Positions 32,668 through 42,372 of a DNA stretch of 64,000 nucleotides are shown here, one piece after another. Within the stretch, counting starts at the first letter, position 1, and the number at the start of each line of letters is the position of its first letter. The translations under genes were made by a program, and so were the position numbers. Under the pieces are notes generated by a model, which saw only the letters and a program-made list of their open reading frames with translations, was not told the origin of the DNA and did not search any database. Origin of the DNA: Mycobacterium sp. OAS707 (lineage in GTDB: Bacteria; Actinomycetota; Actinomycetes; Mycobacteriales; Mycobacteriaceae); contig NZ_JADBDS010000003.1 in the NCBI RefSeq assembly GCF_014873705.1, positions 1,240,001 to 1,304,000 on the forward strand, given 5' to 3'.

Positions 32668-34326
32668 ATGTCGACAGTCTTCAACATCCGAAACATCAAG
32701 ACCGGCAACATCTCTCGGGGTGCGCTGATCATCGGTGCGCTGATCGTGGTTCTCGCTGTGGTAGCTGCCATCGTCGGCTACAACGTGTACAAGCGGCTGA
32801 CCACCAACACCGTCGTCGCCTATTTCCCGGAGACTTTGGCGCTGTATCCGGGCGACAAAGTGAACATCATGGGCATCAAGGTCGGCGCGATCGACAAGAT
32901 CGAACCGGCAGGCGACAAGATGAAGGTGACCTTCTCTTACGAGAACAAGTACAAGGTCCCGGCCAACGCCACCGCGTCGATCCTGAACCCCAGCCTCGTG
33001 GCGTCGCGCAATATCCAGCTCTCGCCGCCGTACACCGGCGGGCCCGTGATGGAAGACAACGCGGTCATTCCGATCGACCGGACGCAGGTGCCAGTCGAAT
33101 ACGACGAGCTTCGCGACTCGATCAACCGGATCCTGACCGAACTCGGTCCGACGAAGGACCAGCCGAAGGGGCCCTTCGGCGACATCATCGAATCGGCCGC
33201 GAATGGCTTCGCAGGCAAGGGTGAGCAGCTCAACAAGACGCTGAAAGGACTGTCGGAGGCGCTCTACACCCTCAACGAGGGTCGTGGCGACTTCTTCAGC
33301 GTGATCAAGAGCCTGGCCCTGTTCGTCAACGCGTTGTACAAGAGCGATCAGCAGTTCGTCGCATTGAACGACGATCTCGCTCAGTTCACCAACGCGTTCA
33401 CCAACACCGATCGCGAAGTGGCCAACGCGCTGCAGGACCTCAACCAGTTGTTGACGACGACCCGTCAGTTCATCAACAAGAACGGCGAGGTGCTGACCCA
33501 CGACGTCAACAACTTGGCCGACGTGACCAATGCGATCCTGCAACCGGACCCGCTCAACGGTCTGGAAACAGCCCTGCATGTGTTCCCGACGCTCGGCGCG
33601 AACCTGATGAACATCGTGTCCCCGGTGACCGGCGGCGTCATGGGCTTGCCGGCCATCGCCAACTTCGCCAACCCAATGCAGTTTGTGTGCAGCGCAATTC
33701 AGGCAGGCAGCCGGTTGGGTTACCAGGAATCCGCCGAACTGTGTGCCCAGTACTTGGCGCCCATCCTCGACGCGATCAAGTTCAACTTCCCCCCGATCGG
33801 TATCAATCAGTTCAACACCGCGATGACGCTGCCCAAGGAGGTCGCGTACTCAGAGCCGCGTCTGCACCCGCCGGGGGGCTACAAGGACACCACGGTGCCC
33901 GGCGTCTTCTCCCGCGATACCTTGTTCTCGCACGGTAACCACGAGCCGGGCTGGGTCGCCGCCCCCGGCATGCAGGGTGTCGACGTGCAACCGTTCACCT
34001 CCAACATGCTGACGCCGGAGTGCCTCGCAGAACTGATGGGTGGACCCGACTGCGTGATCCCCGGTGCTCCACCGGCCTTCGGGGCGCCGCCAGGGGGCAA
34101 CCTGCCCGGCCCGCCGGACGCCTACAACGAGAACAGCCCGCTGCCGCCCCCGTGGTATCCGCAGCCTGGGCCACCGCCTGCCCCGGCACCAGGGGTGATA
34201 CCCGGTGACCCCGGTGGGTCGCCGCTGTCCGCGCCCGCTGTTGGGCCAGGCCCAGGCCCAGGTCCCGCCGCCCCGGCCGGGCCGCCGCCTGCCGGCCCGC
34301 CACTACCCGCTGAGGCAGGTCAATAG
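32668..34326 (+). CDS. mce1D: Mce1 family protein Mce1D
   Basis: The predicted product has 552 residues. It has an anchor helix (LIIGALIVVLAVVAAIVGYNVY), an MCE domain (ALYPGDKVNIMGIKVGAIDKIEPAGDKMKVTF), a helical rod, a Cys-containing globular part (FVCSAIQAGSR, LCAQYLAP), and a proline/glycine-rich C-terminus of about 90 residues. The stop codon directly abuts the mce1E start codon. Confidence 0.95.
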   Translation: MSTVFNIRNIKTGNISRGALIIGALIVVLAVVAAIVGYNVYKRLTTNTVVAYFPETLALYPGDKVNIMGIKVGAIDKIEPAGDKMKVTFSYENKYKVPANATASILNPSLVASRNIQLSPPYTGGPVMEDNAVIPIDRTQVPVEYDELRDSINRILTELGPTKDQPKGPFGDIIESAANGFAGKGEQLNKTLKGLSEALYTLNEGRGDFFSVIKSLALFVNALYKSDQQFVALNDDLAQFTNAFTNTDREVANALQDLNQLLTTTRQFINKNGEVLTHDVNNLADVTNAILQPDPLNGLETALHVFPTLGANLMNIVSPVTGGVMGLPAIANFANPMQFVCSAIQAGSRLGYQESAELCAQYLAPILDAIKFNFPPIGINQFNTAMTLPKEVAYSEPRLHPPGGYKDTTVPGVFSRDTLFSHGNHEPGWVAAPGMQGVDVQPFTSNMLTPECLAELMGGPDCVIPGAPPAFGAPPGGNLPGPPDAYNENSPLPPPWYPQPGPPPAPAPGVIPGDPGGSPLSAPAVGPGPGPGPAAPAGPPPAGPPLPAEAGQ

Positions 34327-35475
34327 ATGACTGCACGTAGATGGAGCAGGATCGCCCAGCGCAGCGTCGCGCTGGCGGCGGTCGCATTGGTACTGAGCGC
34401 GTGTGGGTCGTGGAAGGGCATCGCCAACGTGCCGCTGCCCGGCGGACCGGGCACCGGCGACAAGAAGACGACGATCTACGTGCAGATGCCGGATACGTTG
34501 GCGCTCAACGTCAACAGCCGGGTACGCGTGGCCGACGTGTATGTCGGCCGGGTGCGGAAGATCGAGCTGAAGAACTGGGTTGCGACGCTGACCCTGGACC
34601 TGCAACCCGACGTGAAGCTACCGAAGAACACGCTGGCCAAGATAGGCCAGACCAGCCTGCTGGGCAGTCAGCACGTGCAGCTCGATCCGCCGCCGGACCC
34701 CCAGGGTGAGCTGAGGAACGGCGACACCATCCCGCTGAAGAACAGCTCGGCTTTCCCCACGACCGAGCGGGTGCTGGCCAGCATCGCGACCATCCTGCGT
34801 GGTGGCGGCGTCCAGAACCTCGAAACGATCCAGACCGAGGTCAACAACCTGCTCACGGGCCGGGCCGATCAGATCCGGGAATTCCTCAACAAGTTGGACA
34901 CCTTCACCGACCAACTGAATCAGCAGCGCCAGGACATCACGAGGGCCATCGATTCGACCAATCGGCTGTTGACGATCGTGGGTCAACGCAATGAGACGCT
35001 CGATCGGGTGCTCACCGAATTCCCGCCGCTGATCAAGCATTTCGCCGACACCCGCGATCTGTTCGCGGATGCGGTGGAGGCGCTCGGCAGGATCAGCAGG
35101 GCCGCCGACAACGCTCTGGCTCCGTCCAGCGACAACCTGCACACCAACCTGCAGAACCTCCAGCGGCCACTCAAGCAGCTCGGGCGGGCGTCGCCTTATC
35201 TGATTGGTGCGCTGAAGCTGATGCTCACCGCGCCGTTCTCCATCGAGAACGTGCCGAAGGTGGTCCGTGGCGACTTCCTCAATGTGTCGTTGATGGTCGA
35301 CCTGACTCTGTCGGGCCTGGACAACGGGTTCTTGTCGGGTACCGGGATCTCGGGCATGCTGCGCGCACTCGAGCAGAGCTGGGGCCGCGACCCGGAGACG
35401 ATGATCCCCGATGTGCGGTTCACACCGAATCCGCATGACGCGCCGAACGGTCCGCTGGTCGAAAGGGGTGAGTGA
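34327..35475 (+). CDS. mce1E: Mce1 family lipoprotein Mce1E (LprK)
   Basis: The predicted product has 382 residues. In place of an anchor helix there is a lipoprotein signal peptide (LAAVALVLSAC, lipidated Cys26). The MCE domain follows (TLALNVNSRVRVADVYVGRVRKIELKNWVATLTL), then a helical rod (TEVNNLLTGRADQIREFLNKLDTFTDQL). This lipidated fifth subunit is characteristic of all Mce operons. It lies three bases before mce1F. Confidence 0.95.
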   Translation: MTARRWSRIAQRSVALAAVALVLSACGSWKGIANVPLPGGPGTGDKKTTIYVQMPDTLALNVNSRVRVADVYVGRVRKIELKNWVATLTLDLQPDVKLPKNTLAKIGQTSLLGSQHVQLDPPPDPQGELRNGDTIPLKNSSAFPTTERVLASIATILRGGGVQNLETIQTEVNNLLTGRADQIREFLNKLDTFTDQLNQQRQDITRAIDSTNRLLTIVGQRNETLDRVLTEFPPLIKHFADTRDLFADAVEALGRISRAADNALAPSSDNLHTNLQNLQRPLKQLGRASPYLIGALKLMLTAPFSIENVPKVVRGDFLNVSLMVDLTLSGLDNGFLSGTGISGMLRALEQSWGRDPETMIPDVRFTPNPHDAPNGPLVERGE

Positions 35476-35478
35476 GCA

Positions 35479-37056
35479 GTGCTGACCCGTTTCATCAAGA
35501 TCCAGCTGGTGCTGTTCACGATCCTGACGATCATCGCGATCGTGGTGTTGGGCTGGTACTACCTGCGGGTGCCCAGCCTGGCCGGGATCGGGCAGTACAA
35601 GCTCTATGCCGACCTGCCCCGGTCCGGCGGCCTCTACGGGACCGCCAACGTGACGTATCGGGGCACCCAGATCGGCAAAGTCACCGCGGTGGATCCCACC
35701 GAGCACGGTGCGAGAGCCGAGATGAGCATCGACAGCCGGTTCAAGATTCCTGCGGACGCGACCGCCAACGTGCACTCGGTATCGGCGATCGGTGAGCAGT
35801 ACCTGGACATCGTCTCCACAGGCAACCCGGGTCGTTTCCTGTCCGACGGTCAGACCGTCGGCTCGCTCAACGACAACACGGTGCCCAGCGAGGTCGGTCC
35901 GGCGCTGGACGCCGCCAACCGCGGGCTGGCCGTGCTGCCCAAGGAGAAGATCGACTCGCTGCTCACCGAAACCTCGAAAGCGGTCGGCGGATTGGGCCCG
36001 GCTTTGCAGCGGCTGGTCGATTCCACCACCAACATCGCGCAAGGTTTCAAGGACAACCTGCCCGAGTTGAACGACATCATCGAGCACTCAACGCCGATCC
36101 TGCAGAGCCAAGCCGACTCCGGCGACAACATCGAGCAATGGGCGCGCAACCTCAACATCATCGCGGCCCAATCAGCCGAGCAGGACGCTGCCCTGCGTAG
36201 CGGTCTTCAGCAGGCCGCACCGACGTTGGACCAGGTGGCGACCGTGTTCAGCGATGTTCGCGACGCGCTGCCGCAGACACTGGCAAATCTGTCCGTCGTC
36301 TTCGACATGCTCAAGCGCTATCACAAGGGTCTCGAGCAGACGTTGGTGATCCTGCCGCAGGGTGCCGCGGTCGCGCAGGCAGGAACGCTGTTCGACAACG
36401 TCGGTCAGCTGCCCTTGGCCCTTGGCATCAACCAGCCTCCGCCGTGCTTGACCGGGTTCCTGCCCGCCTCGCAGTGGCGGTCACCTGCCGACACCAGCAT
36501 GGCGCCGCTGCCGTCGGGCACCTACTGCAAAATTCCGAAAGACTACCAGGGCAACGTCGTTCGCGGCGCCCGCAACTATCCGTGTGCGGATGTGCCCGGC
36601 AAGCGCGCCGCGACGCCGAGGGAGTGTCACAGTAACGAGCCGTACGTGCCGTTGGGTACCAACCCCTGGTACGGCGACCCGAACCAGATTCTGTCCTGCC
36701 CCGCCCCCGCGGCCCGCTGTGATCAGGGCGTGAATCCGGGGCGCGGAGTCATACCTGCGCCATCGGTCAACAACGGGCTCAACCCGCTGCCGGCCGACCA
36801 ATTGCCGCCCCCGGCGCGGGCGTCCGCACCGACCAGCGACCCGTTGTCGCCGCCGGGGCAGGGTAGCGTCCAGTGCAGCGGGCAGCAGCCCAACCCGTGT
36901 ACGTACACTCCCGCACAGGGGCCACCGGGTTCGACGGCTATCTACAGCCCGTCGAGCGGTGAGGTGGTCGGGCCTGACGGCGTCAAGTACAACGTCAGCA
37001 ATTCGAAGAACCCAGGAGACGACGGATGGAAGGAGATGCTGGCACCCGCCAGCTGA
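35479..37056 (+). CDS. mce1F: Mce1 family protein Mce1F
   Basis: The predicted product has 525 residues from a GTG start. It has an anchor helix (LVLFTILTIIAIVVLGWYYL), an MCE domain (DLPRSGGLYGTANVTYRGTQIGKVTAVDP), a helical rod, and a C-terminal proline-rich region with several cysteines (NYPCADVPGK, RECHSN, ILSCPAPAARCDQG, CSGQQPNPCTYTP). Its last 31 bases overlap the start of mam1A. Confidence 0.95.
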   Translation: MLTRFIKIQLVLFTILTIIAIVVLGWYYLRVPSLAGIGQYKLYADLPRSGGLYGTANVTYRGTQIGKVTAVDPTEHGARAEMSIDSRFKIPADATANVHSVSAIGEQYLDIVSTGNPGRFLSDGQTVGSLNDNTVPSEVGPALDAANRGLAVLPKEKIDSLLTETSKAVGGLGPALQRLVDSTTNIAQGFKDNLPELNDIIEHSTPILQSQADSGDNIEQWARNLNIIAAQSAEQDAALRSGLQQAAPTLDQVATVFSDVRDALPQTLANLSVVFDMLKRYHKGLEQTLVILPQGAAVAQAGTLFDNVGQLPLALGINQPPPCLTGFLPASQWRSPADTSMAPLPSGTYCKIPKDYQGNVVRGARNYPCADVPGKRAATPRECHSNEPYVPLGTNPWYGDPNQILSCPAPAARCDQGVNPGRGVIPAPSVNNGLNPLPADQLPPPARASAPTSDPLSPPGQGSVQCSGQQPNPCTYTPAQGPPGSTAIYSPSSGEVVGPDGVKYNVSNSKNPGDDGWKEMLAPAS

Positions 37057-37688
37057 ACCCCACCGATGCTGATGAAACGCCCGATGAGTCGTTAGCAGTA
37101 TCCACAGCAGAATCGACAGACTCCCCTGACGCCGAGGAATCGGTCGAGGGACTCGACGGCGTCGACGATGGCCCTGCCGATCGCCGGCCCTCACGGCTCG
37201 GCATCGGCTCGGTGGTCGCCATCTGCGCGCTTCTTGTCCTGCTGGCAGGCGGCGCGGCCGCAGGCGGATACCTGGCTTTGCGGTCTCACCACGAAAGTGA
37301 GGCCATTGCCCGCACCGAGGCTGCCGCCCTGGCCGCGGCCAGGGACTGTGTGACGGCTACGCAGGCGCCGGACACCGCGGCGATGCTGGCCAGCCAGTCC
37401 AAGATCATCGAATGCTCTACGGGTGCGTTCGGCTTGCAGGCCCCGCTGTACAGCAGTGTGCTGGCCGAGGCATATCAAGCCGCGAATGTGCAAGTGAGGG
37501 TGTCGGATCTGCGTGCCGCGGTGGAACGGCACAACGACGACGGCTCCATCGATGTGCTGGTGGCGTTGCGAACGAAGATCACCAACTCACAGTCCGCGGA
37601 TCAGGAGCAAGGATATCGGCTGCGGGTGCAGATGGCGCCTGCCGACGGCACGTACAAGATCGCCGACATAAAGCAGGTCGCCTCGTGA
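37026..37688 (+). CDS. mam1A: Mce-associated membrane protein Mam1A
   Basis: The predicted product has 220 residues. There is an acidic, disordered N-terminus of 55 residues, one membrane helix (SVVAICALLVLLAGGAAAGGYLAL), and a periplasmic NTF2-like domain (ARDCVTATQAPDTAAMLASQSKIIECSTGAFG...GSIDVLVALRTKITN). It matches the position and size of Rv0175. Mam proteins are thought to stabilise or assist the Mce complex. It starts inside mce1F and ends overlapping mam1B (GTGA). Confidence 0.9.
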   Translation: MEGDAGTRQLNPTDADETPDESLAVSTAESTDSPDAEESVEGLDGVDDGPADRRPSRLGIGSVVAICALLVLLAGGAAAGGYLALRSHHESEAIARTEAAALAAARDCVTATQAPDTAAMLASQSKIIECSTGAFGLQAPLYSSVLAEAYQAANVQVRVSDLRAAVERHNDDGSIDVLVALRTKITNSQSADQEQGYRLRVQMAPADGTYKIADIKQVAS

Positions 37689-38662
37689 CCGCAACCCTCG
37701 ACGCGGCGCCACAGGCGCCCGTTGAGCCGGCTGCGGCAGGTCCTGCGTCGTGGGCGGCGCGTGCCGGTGCCTTCCTGGTGGACGTGTTCGTCGGGTTGGC
37801 CGTGATCGCCACCGCGGCGCTGCTCTGGAAAACGGCGCAGCCGCAGGACTGGACGTGGTGGGTGTTCGCGGTCGTCATCGGCTTGACGATCGTGTTGATG
37901 GCCGTCAACCGGCTGCTGCTGCCGACGATCACAGGATGGTCGCTGGGCCGTGCGTTGGTCGGCATCGCGGTGCGCAAGCGCGACGGCTCGGCCGTCGGTG
38001 TCGCGAGGCTGGTCGGGCGCGACCTGGCTCACCTGCTCGATACCGCTGCGTTGTGCATCGGCTGGGTGTGGCCGCTGTGGGATCGTCGTCGGCGAACATT
38101 CGCCGACCTGTTGCTGCGCACCGAGGTGCACAAGGTCGAGCCGCCGCACCGCGACATGCGCCGCCCGGTGGCCGCAGTGCTCATCGCCGCGGCGGCCCTG
38201 TGTACGGCGGGGGTCGGCCTGAGCTATCTGACGGTGTACGGGCCTGAGCGCGCAGTGGATTCGGCCCGCCAGCAGATCGCCGATCAAGGGCCACGGATCG
38301 TCGAACAACTGCTGAGTTACAACGTCGACACGTTGCAGCAAGACTTCTCCCACGCGCAGTCGCTGACGACGGATGCCTACCGGCCGCAGCTGATCGCGCA
38401 GCAGCAGGCGGTACTGAAGGCGGGTGCCACCAAGAACCAGTACTTCGCGGTGAGCAGCGCGGTGCTACGGACACCGCAGGAAACCGCGGACCACATGTCG
38501 ATGCTCTTGGCCATGCAGGGACAGCGCGGCGCCAACGCGAGCGACTTCAAGTTCATCACCGCCACGGTTCGCGCTGATTTCGACAAGTCGCGCGACGGGC
38601 AGTGGCGCGTAGCGAATCTCATCGTGCTGAAGAAGCCTCAGCTGAGTCAGGCAGGCCAATGA
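37685..38662 (+). CDS. mam1B: Mce-associated membrane protein with RDD domain, Mam1B
   Basis: The predicted product has 325 residues from a GTG overlapping the mam1A stop. The RDD domain starts with WAARAGAFLVDVFVGLAVIATAALLW and runs through GRALVGIAVRKRDGS and DRRRRTFADLLLRTEV, with three membrane helices. A fourth helix (VAAVLIAAAALCTAGVGLSYLTV) leads to a periplasmic NTF2-like domain similar to the other Mam proteins. It corresponds to Rv0176. Confidence 0.9.
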   Translation: MTATLDAAPQAPVEPAAAGPASWAARAGAFLVDVFVGLAVIATAALLWKTAQPQDWTWWVFAVVIGLTIVLMAVNRLLLPTITGWSLGRALVGIAVRKRDGSAVGVARLVGRDLAHLLDTAALCIGWVWPLWDRRRRTFADLLLRTEVHKVEPPHRDMRRPVAAVLIAAAALCTAGVGLSYLTVYGPERAVDSARQQIADQGPRIVEQLLSYNVDTLQQDFSHAQSLTTDAYRPQLIAQQQAVLKAGATKNQYFAVSSAVLRTPQETADHMSMLLAMQGQRGANASDFKFITATVRADFDKSRDGQWRVANLIVLKKPQLSQAGQ

Positions 38663-39210
38663 GCCCGCGTCGCAGGCTCGACGCGGGCGAGCAGAACTTC
38701 TTCGAAGTGGTGCCCAAGCCGCCCCGGCGCTGGGGCCTGCCGGTTATCACGATCGTGGCGGCTTTGGTGATGGCTGCGGCGATCGGCGCCGGCACGCTGA
38801 TGTTGATTCAGCATGTGAAAGACGACCGGGCGGCGACCAAAGAGGCTGACGCCTTGGGCTACGTGCGCCAATTCATGACCGAATACACGACACTGGATCC
38901 ATTTCACGCCAACGCCTATGCCGACCGGGTCTTGGCGCAGGGCACCGGCGATTTCGCGAAGATGTTCAAGGACAAGCAGAACGAGATCCTGCTTCAGGTC
39001 GCTCGCGCCGAGCCGACCACCGGAAGCGTCGTCGAAGCCGGCCTGCAGCGCTGGCGCGACGACGGCAGCGCCGACGTGTTGGTGGCGACGAAGATCACGA
39101 CGAAGTCACCCGACGGGAAGCAGACAGTCGAAAGCGGAAGCCGTTGGGTCGCAACGGCCGTCAAGGAAGGACAGCAGTGGAAGATCAGCAACCTGATCCA
39201 GGTGATCTGA
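38659..39210 (+). CDS. mam1C: Mce-associated membrane protein Mam1C
   Basis: The predicted product has 183 residues, matching Rv0177 in size and place. It has a short basic cytoplasmic end, a membrane helix (LPVITIVAALVMAAAIGAGTLMLI), and a periplasmic NTF2-like domain (VRQFMTEYTTLDPFHANAYADRVLAQGTGDFAKMF...DVLVATKIT). The start overlaps the mam1B stop by four bases. Confidence 0.9.
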   Translation: MSPRRRLDAGEQNFFEVVPKPPRRWGLPVITIVAALVMAAAIGAGTLMLIQHVKDDRAATKEADALGYVRQFMTEYTTLDPFHANAYADRVLAQGTGDFAKMFKDKQNEILLQVARAEPTTGSVVEAGLQRWRDDGSADVLVATKITTKSPDGKQTVESGSRWVATAVKEGQQWKISNLIQVI

Positions 39211-40055
39211 CCAGTGCTGAATCCTCGGATCAGTCCGCGGACCCAGTGAAGACACCGACCGGCAAGGCTGCCCGCCATCGTCATCGGATGCCGCGGCGGC
39301 AGCAGCTGGCCGCGAGTCGCGAGGACGGCGACCAGACGACCGTCGACGAACCGCAGCCCGCACCTGAAGTCGTCGAAGAACCTGCAGCCATACCGAGGCG
39401 GAAGGGTCTGTTCCGGCGCAAGCCGAAAGCTGCTGAAGCGCAGCCTGTTTCAGCGGCGCTGACGGACGAGGCCGACGAATCGCAGACGGATTCCGGTGAC
39501 GAGGCCCCGCAGGAAGACGTGATCCTGGTGCCCCACCGGCCCGCGGGCAAGCGGCTGACCGCAGCGGCAGTAGCCGCGAGCGTTCTCTTCGTCGCAGCCG
39601 CCGGTTTCGCCGGCGCGATGGTGCAGCCGTATCTGGCTGACCGGGCACTGGTGAACACCAAGCTGGACATCGCAAGGACTGCCGCGAACGCGATCACCAC
39701 GCTGTGGACCTACACCCCTGACAACATGGACACCTTGCCGGACCGGGCTGCCGGTTATCTGGGCGGTGACTTCGCAACCGAGTACCGCAAATACATCGAC
39801 GCGATCGTCGCCACCAACAAGCAGGCGCAGGTCACCAACACCACAGAGGTGATGGGTACGGCCGTCGAGAGCGTGAACGCCCGGGAGGCCACCGCGCTGG
39901 TGTACACGAATTCGGTTGCCACCAGCCCAGGTTCGAAGAACATCCCGTCACTGCGTTACCTGTCCTACCGGTTGACGCTGCAACATCATGATGCGAAGTG
40001 GTTGATCACGCGGATGTCGACGGTGACATCTTTCGATCTGACGCCACAGCTCTAG
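39177..40055 (+). CDS. mam1D: Mce-associated membrane protein Mam1D
   Basis: The predicted product has 292 residues from a GTG at 39177 preceded by AAGGAAGGA. It has a charged, disordered N-terminus of about 120 residues with two basic patches (RHRHRMPRR, RRKGLFRRKPK), a membrane helix (TAAAVAASVLFVAAAGFAGAMV), and a periplasmic NTF2-like domain (TTLWTYTPDNMDTLPDRAAGYLGGDFATEY). It is the last gene of the mce1 operon and overlaps mam1C by 34 bases. Confidence 0.88.
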   Translation: MEDQQPDPGDLTSAESSDQSADPVKTPTGKAARHRHRMPRRQQLAASREDGDQTTVDEPQPAPEVVEEPAAIPRRKGLFRRKPKAAEAQPVSAALTDEADESQTDSGDEAPQEDVILVPHRPAGKRLTAAAVAASVLFVAAAGFAGAMVQPYLADRALVNTKLDIARTAANAITTLWTYTPDNMDTLPDRAAGYLGGDFATEYRKYIDAIVATNKQAQVTNTTEVMGTAVESVNAREATALVYTNSVATSPGSKNIPSLRYLSYRLTLQHHDAKWLITRMSTVTSFDLTPQL

Positions 40056-40061
40056 CCGGCC

Positions 40062-40753
40062 ATGCCGGTCGTCTCCCCCGTCTCTGAGCGGACGACGCTC
40101 GCGTGTCTGCTTCTGCTGACGTTCTCGACGGGCATCGTCGATGCGATCAGCGTGCTCGTGCTCGGCACGTCTTCGTCGCGAACATGACCGGCAACGTGAT
40201 CTTCCTCGGCTTCTGGTTCGCACCACACACCGTTGTCGACATGACCGCAGCGCTGGTCGCGTTCGTCAGCTTTGTGGCAGGCGCGGTACTCGGCGGCCGG
40301 CTGTCGCGTCACCTCGGCGGCAACGTCCGCCGCTGGCTCACCGCCTCGCTGGGCTTCGAAGTCGTCATGCTCGCCACGCTGGCGATCCTCTCTGGCCTTG
40401 GTGTGCTCGACTACCACGACAACACCAAGCTGATCCTGATCGCCGGGTTGGCGTTGACGTTCGGCAGCCAAGCCGCGACCGCCCGACAGTTCGGCATCCA
40501 GGAGATGTCGACAACGGTGCTGACGACGACGATCGTCGGCATCGGGTTCGACAGCCGTGTCGCAGGCGGTACCGGTCACCGCGAGAAGCTGCGCTACAGC
40601 GTGGTGGTGACGATGTGCGCAGGAGCGTTGGTCGGTGCGACGCTGACGCGCTGGTTCGTCGCGCCGGTGATCGGGCTGTCCGCGATCGTGGTGGCTGTTG
40701 CGGCGGCGGTCTTCCGATTCGGTCCGCAAAGAGCCGAGGAGCGCGCGGGCTAG
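40062..40753 (+). pseudogene. DUF1275 (YoaK-like) membrane protein gene with a frameshift
   Basis: From the ATG at 40062 the frame reads SERTTLACLLLLTFSTGIVDAISVLVLG and then fails at about 40166. A second frame continues VFVANMTGNVIFLGFWFAP, the hallmark DUF1275 motif, to a stop at 40753. Adding one C near 40166 gives VLVLGHVFVANMTGNV and a membrane protein of about 230 residues with six helices, as is normal for the family. It is either a recent pseudogene or a sequence error. It follows mam1D by six bases on the same strand. Confidence 0.85.
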
Positions 40754-40762
40754 TCTCGGCTC

Positions 40763-41593
40763 ATGCCCTCAGTACTCGTCACCGGTGCCAGCCGCGGAAT
40801 CGGCAAGTCGATAGTCCAGCATCTGGCGGCGCGCGGCTGGGACGTCATCGCCGGGGTGCGGAACGACGCCGACGGCGCCACGGTCACCGCGCTCGACCCA
40901 CAGCGCATCTCATCGGTCATCCTCGACGTCACCGACGCAGGCCACATCGCCGGCCTCGACACGTCGCTGCCAGAGCGGCTGGACGCGGTGGTCAACAACG
41001 CGGGCATCGTGGTGAGCGGACCGATGGAGGCCGTCACGCCAGACGACTGGCGAAAGCAGTTGGAGATCAACGTGATCGGGCAGCTCGCCGTCACTCAGGC
41101 GGCACTTCCGCGGCTGCGCGCATCGCGTGGGCGGGTGGTGTTCATCTCCAGTGTCAACGGCCGCCTGTCGATGCCGCTCGTCGGGGCGTACTGCGCAAGC
41201 AAGTTCGCACTGGAGGCGGCCGCCGATGCCCTGCGAATGGAGCTGCGGCCGTGGGGAATCGGCGTTGCGCTCGTCGAGCCCGCGCAGACCGACACCGACA
41301 TGTGGCGCACCGCCGATGACATGGTGCACCAGACCGAAGCCGCGTTGAAACCGGAGCACCGGGCGTTGTATGCCAAGCACATCGCGGGATTCAAGAAAAC
41401 GATTCCGATATCCCAGAAACTCGCCGTGCCTGCCGACAAGGTGTCTGCCGTCGTCGAACAGGCATTGACGGCGCGCAGACCGCGCGCCCGTTACGTCGTT
41501 GGCACGGGCAACAAGCTGCAGGTCGCTCTCATGACGAAACTGCCTGCAGCCGCGCGTGACGTCGTACTGCGACGCGTAGCAGGCCAGCCGTAG
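40763..41593 (+). CDS. Short-chain dehydrogenase/reductase
   Basis: The predicted product has 276 residues. The Rossmann motif TGASRGIGKS is at residues 7-16, NNAGIV near 76, the catalytic Ser in VVFISSVNGRLS, and the YxxxK pair in AYCASKFALEAAADALRMEL. Then comes a substrate loop LVEPAQTDTDMW. Residue patterns resemble the retinol-dehydrogenase-like SDRs of mycobacteria. The last base of its stop is the first base of the next gene's GTG, so the two are translationally linked. Confidence 0.9.
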   Translation: MPSVLVTGASRGIGKSIVQHLAARGWDVIAGVRNDADGATVTALDPQRISSVILDVTDAGHIAGLDTSLPERLDAVVNNAGIVVSGPMEAVTPDDWRKQLEINVIGQLAVTQAALPRLRASRGRVVFISSVNGRLSMPLVGAYCASKFALEAAADALRMELRPWGIGVALVEPAQTDTDMWRTADDMVHQTEAALKPEHRALYAKHIAGFKKTIPISQKLAVPADKVSAVVEQALTARRPRARYVVGTGNKLQVALMTKLPAAARDVVLRRVAGQP

Positions 41594-42372
41594 TGTTCGT
41601 CAAGCGCAGCAGCGACGCACCTGCAGGCTTCTTTGCCTGCGAAGCCGCTGGACTGCAATGGCTTTCGAATGCCGATGGCGGTGTGCCATGCGCAAAAGTG
41701 CTCGCGCACGACGAAACAAGTTTGACGTTGGAGCGGCTGGAAGCTGCGGCGCCGACTCGCCCTGCGGCGCACGAGTTCGGCCGCAGACTCGCCCGCACTC
41801 ACGACGCCGGGGCCGACGCGTTCGGCGCCCCACCGTGTGGCTGGGCCGGTCCGGGGTACTTCGGACCGCTGCAGCAGCCGCTGTCGATGTCGTATTCGGC
41901 GGCCGATAGGTGGGGCAGGTTCTATGCCAACGAGCGCCTGGCACCGATGACCGAGCGAGCGGCGGGGCAGCTCGATGCGCCGACACGCAACGCCATCGAC
42001 GCCGTGATGGCGTGCTGCGATGACGGCGAATTCGACGACGACGATCCGCCCGCCCGGCTGCACGGCGATCTGTGGAGCGGCAACGTGATGTGGACCCCCA
42101 GCGGTGCGGTGCTGATCGACCCGGCGGCCCACGGTGGGCATCGCGAGACTGACCTCGCGATGCTGGCGCTGTTTGGTTGCCCCCACCTCGACGCGGTGAT
42201 CGAGGGCTACCAGGCCCAGCGACCGCTGCGCGAGGGCTGGCGCGACCGAGTGGGGCTGCATCAGCTCTACCCGTTGCTTGCTCACGTGGTGCTGTTCGGC
42301 GGCGGCTACGCGAGACAGACGGCGAAGGCCGCAGCGAGTGCACTGCGCGCTGGCAAACAACGATATGCGTAG
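41593..42372 (+). CDS. Fructosamine kinase family protein
   Basis: The predicted product has 259 residues from a GTG. The aminoglycoside-phosphotransferase-like fold opens FVKRSSDAPAGFFACEAAGLQWL and has the catalytic loop ARLHGDLWSGNVMW (HGDxxxxN), a metal-binding VLIDPAAHGGHRETDLAML, and the C-terminal helix YPLLAHVVLFGGGYARQ. Such kinases phosphorylate ketoamines on glycated proteins or small molecules. It is translationally linked to the SDR gene. Confidence 0.88.
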   Translation: MFVKRSSDAPAGFFACEAAGLQWLSNADGGVPCAKVLAHDETSLTLERLEAAAPTRPAAHEFGRRLARTHDAGADAFGAPPCGWAGPGYFGPLQQPLSMSYSAADRWGRFYANERLAPMTERAAGQLDAPTRNAIDAVMACCDDGEFDDDDPPARLHGDLWSGNVMWTPSGAVLIDPAAHGGHRETDLAMLALFGCPHLDAVIEGYQAQRPLREGWRDRVGLHQLYPLLAHVVLFGGGYARQTAKAAASALRAGKQRYA

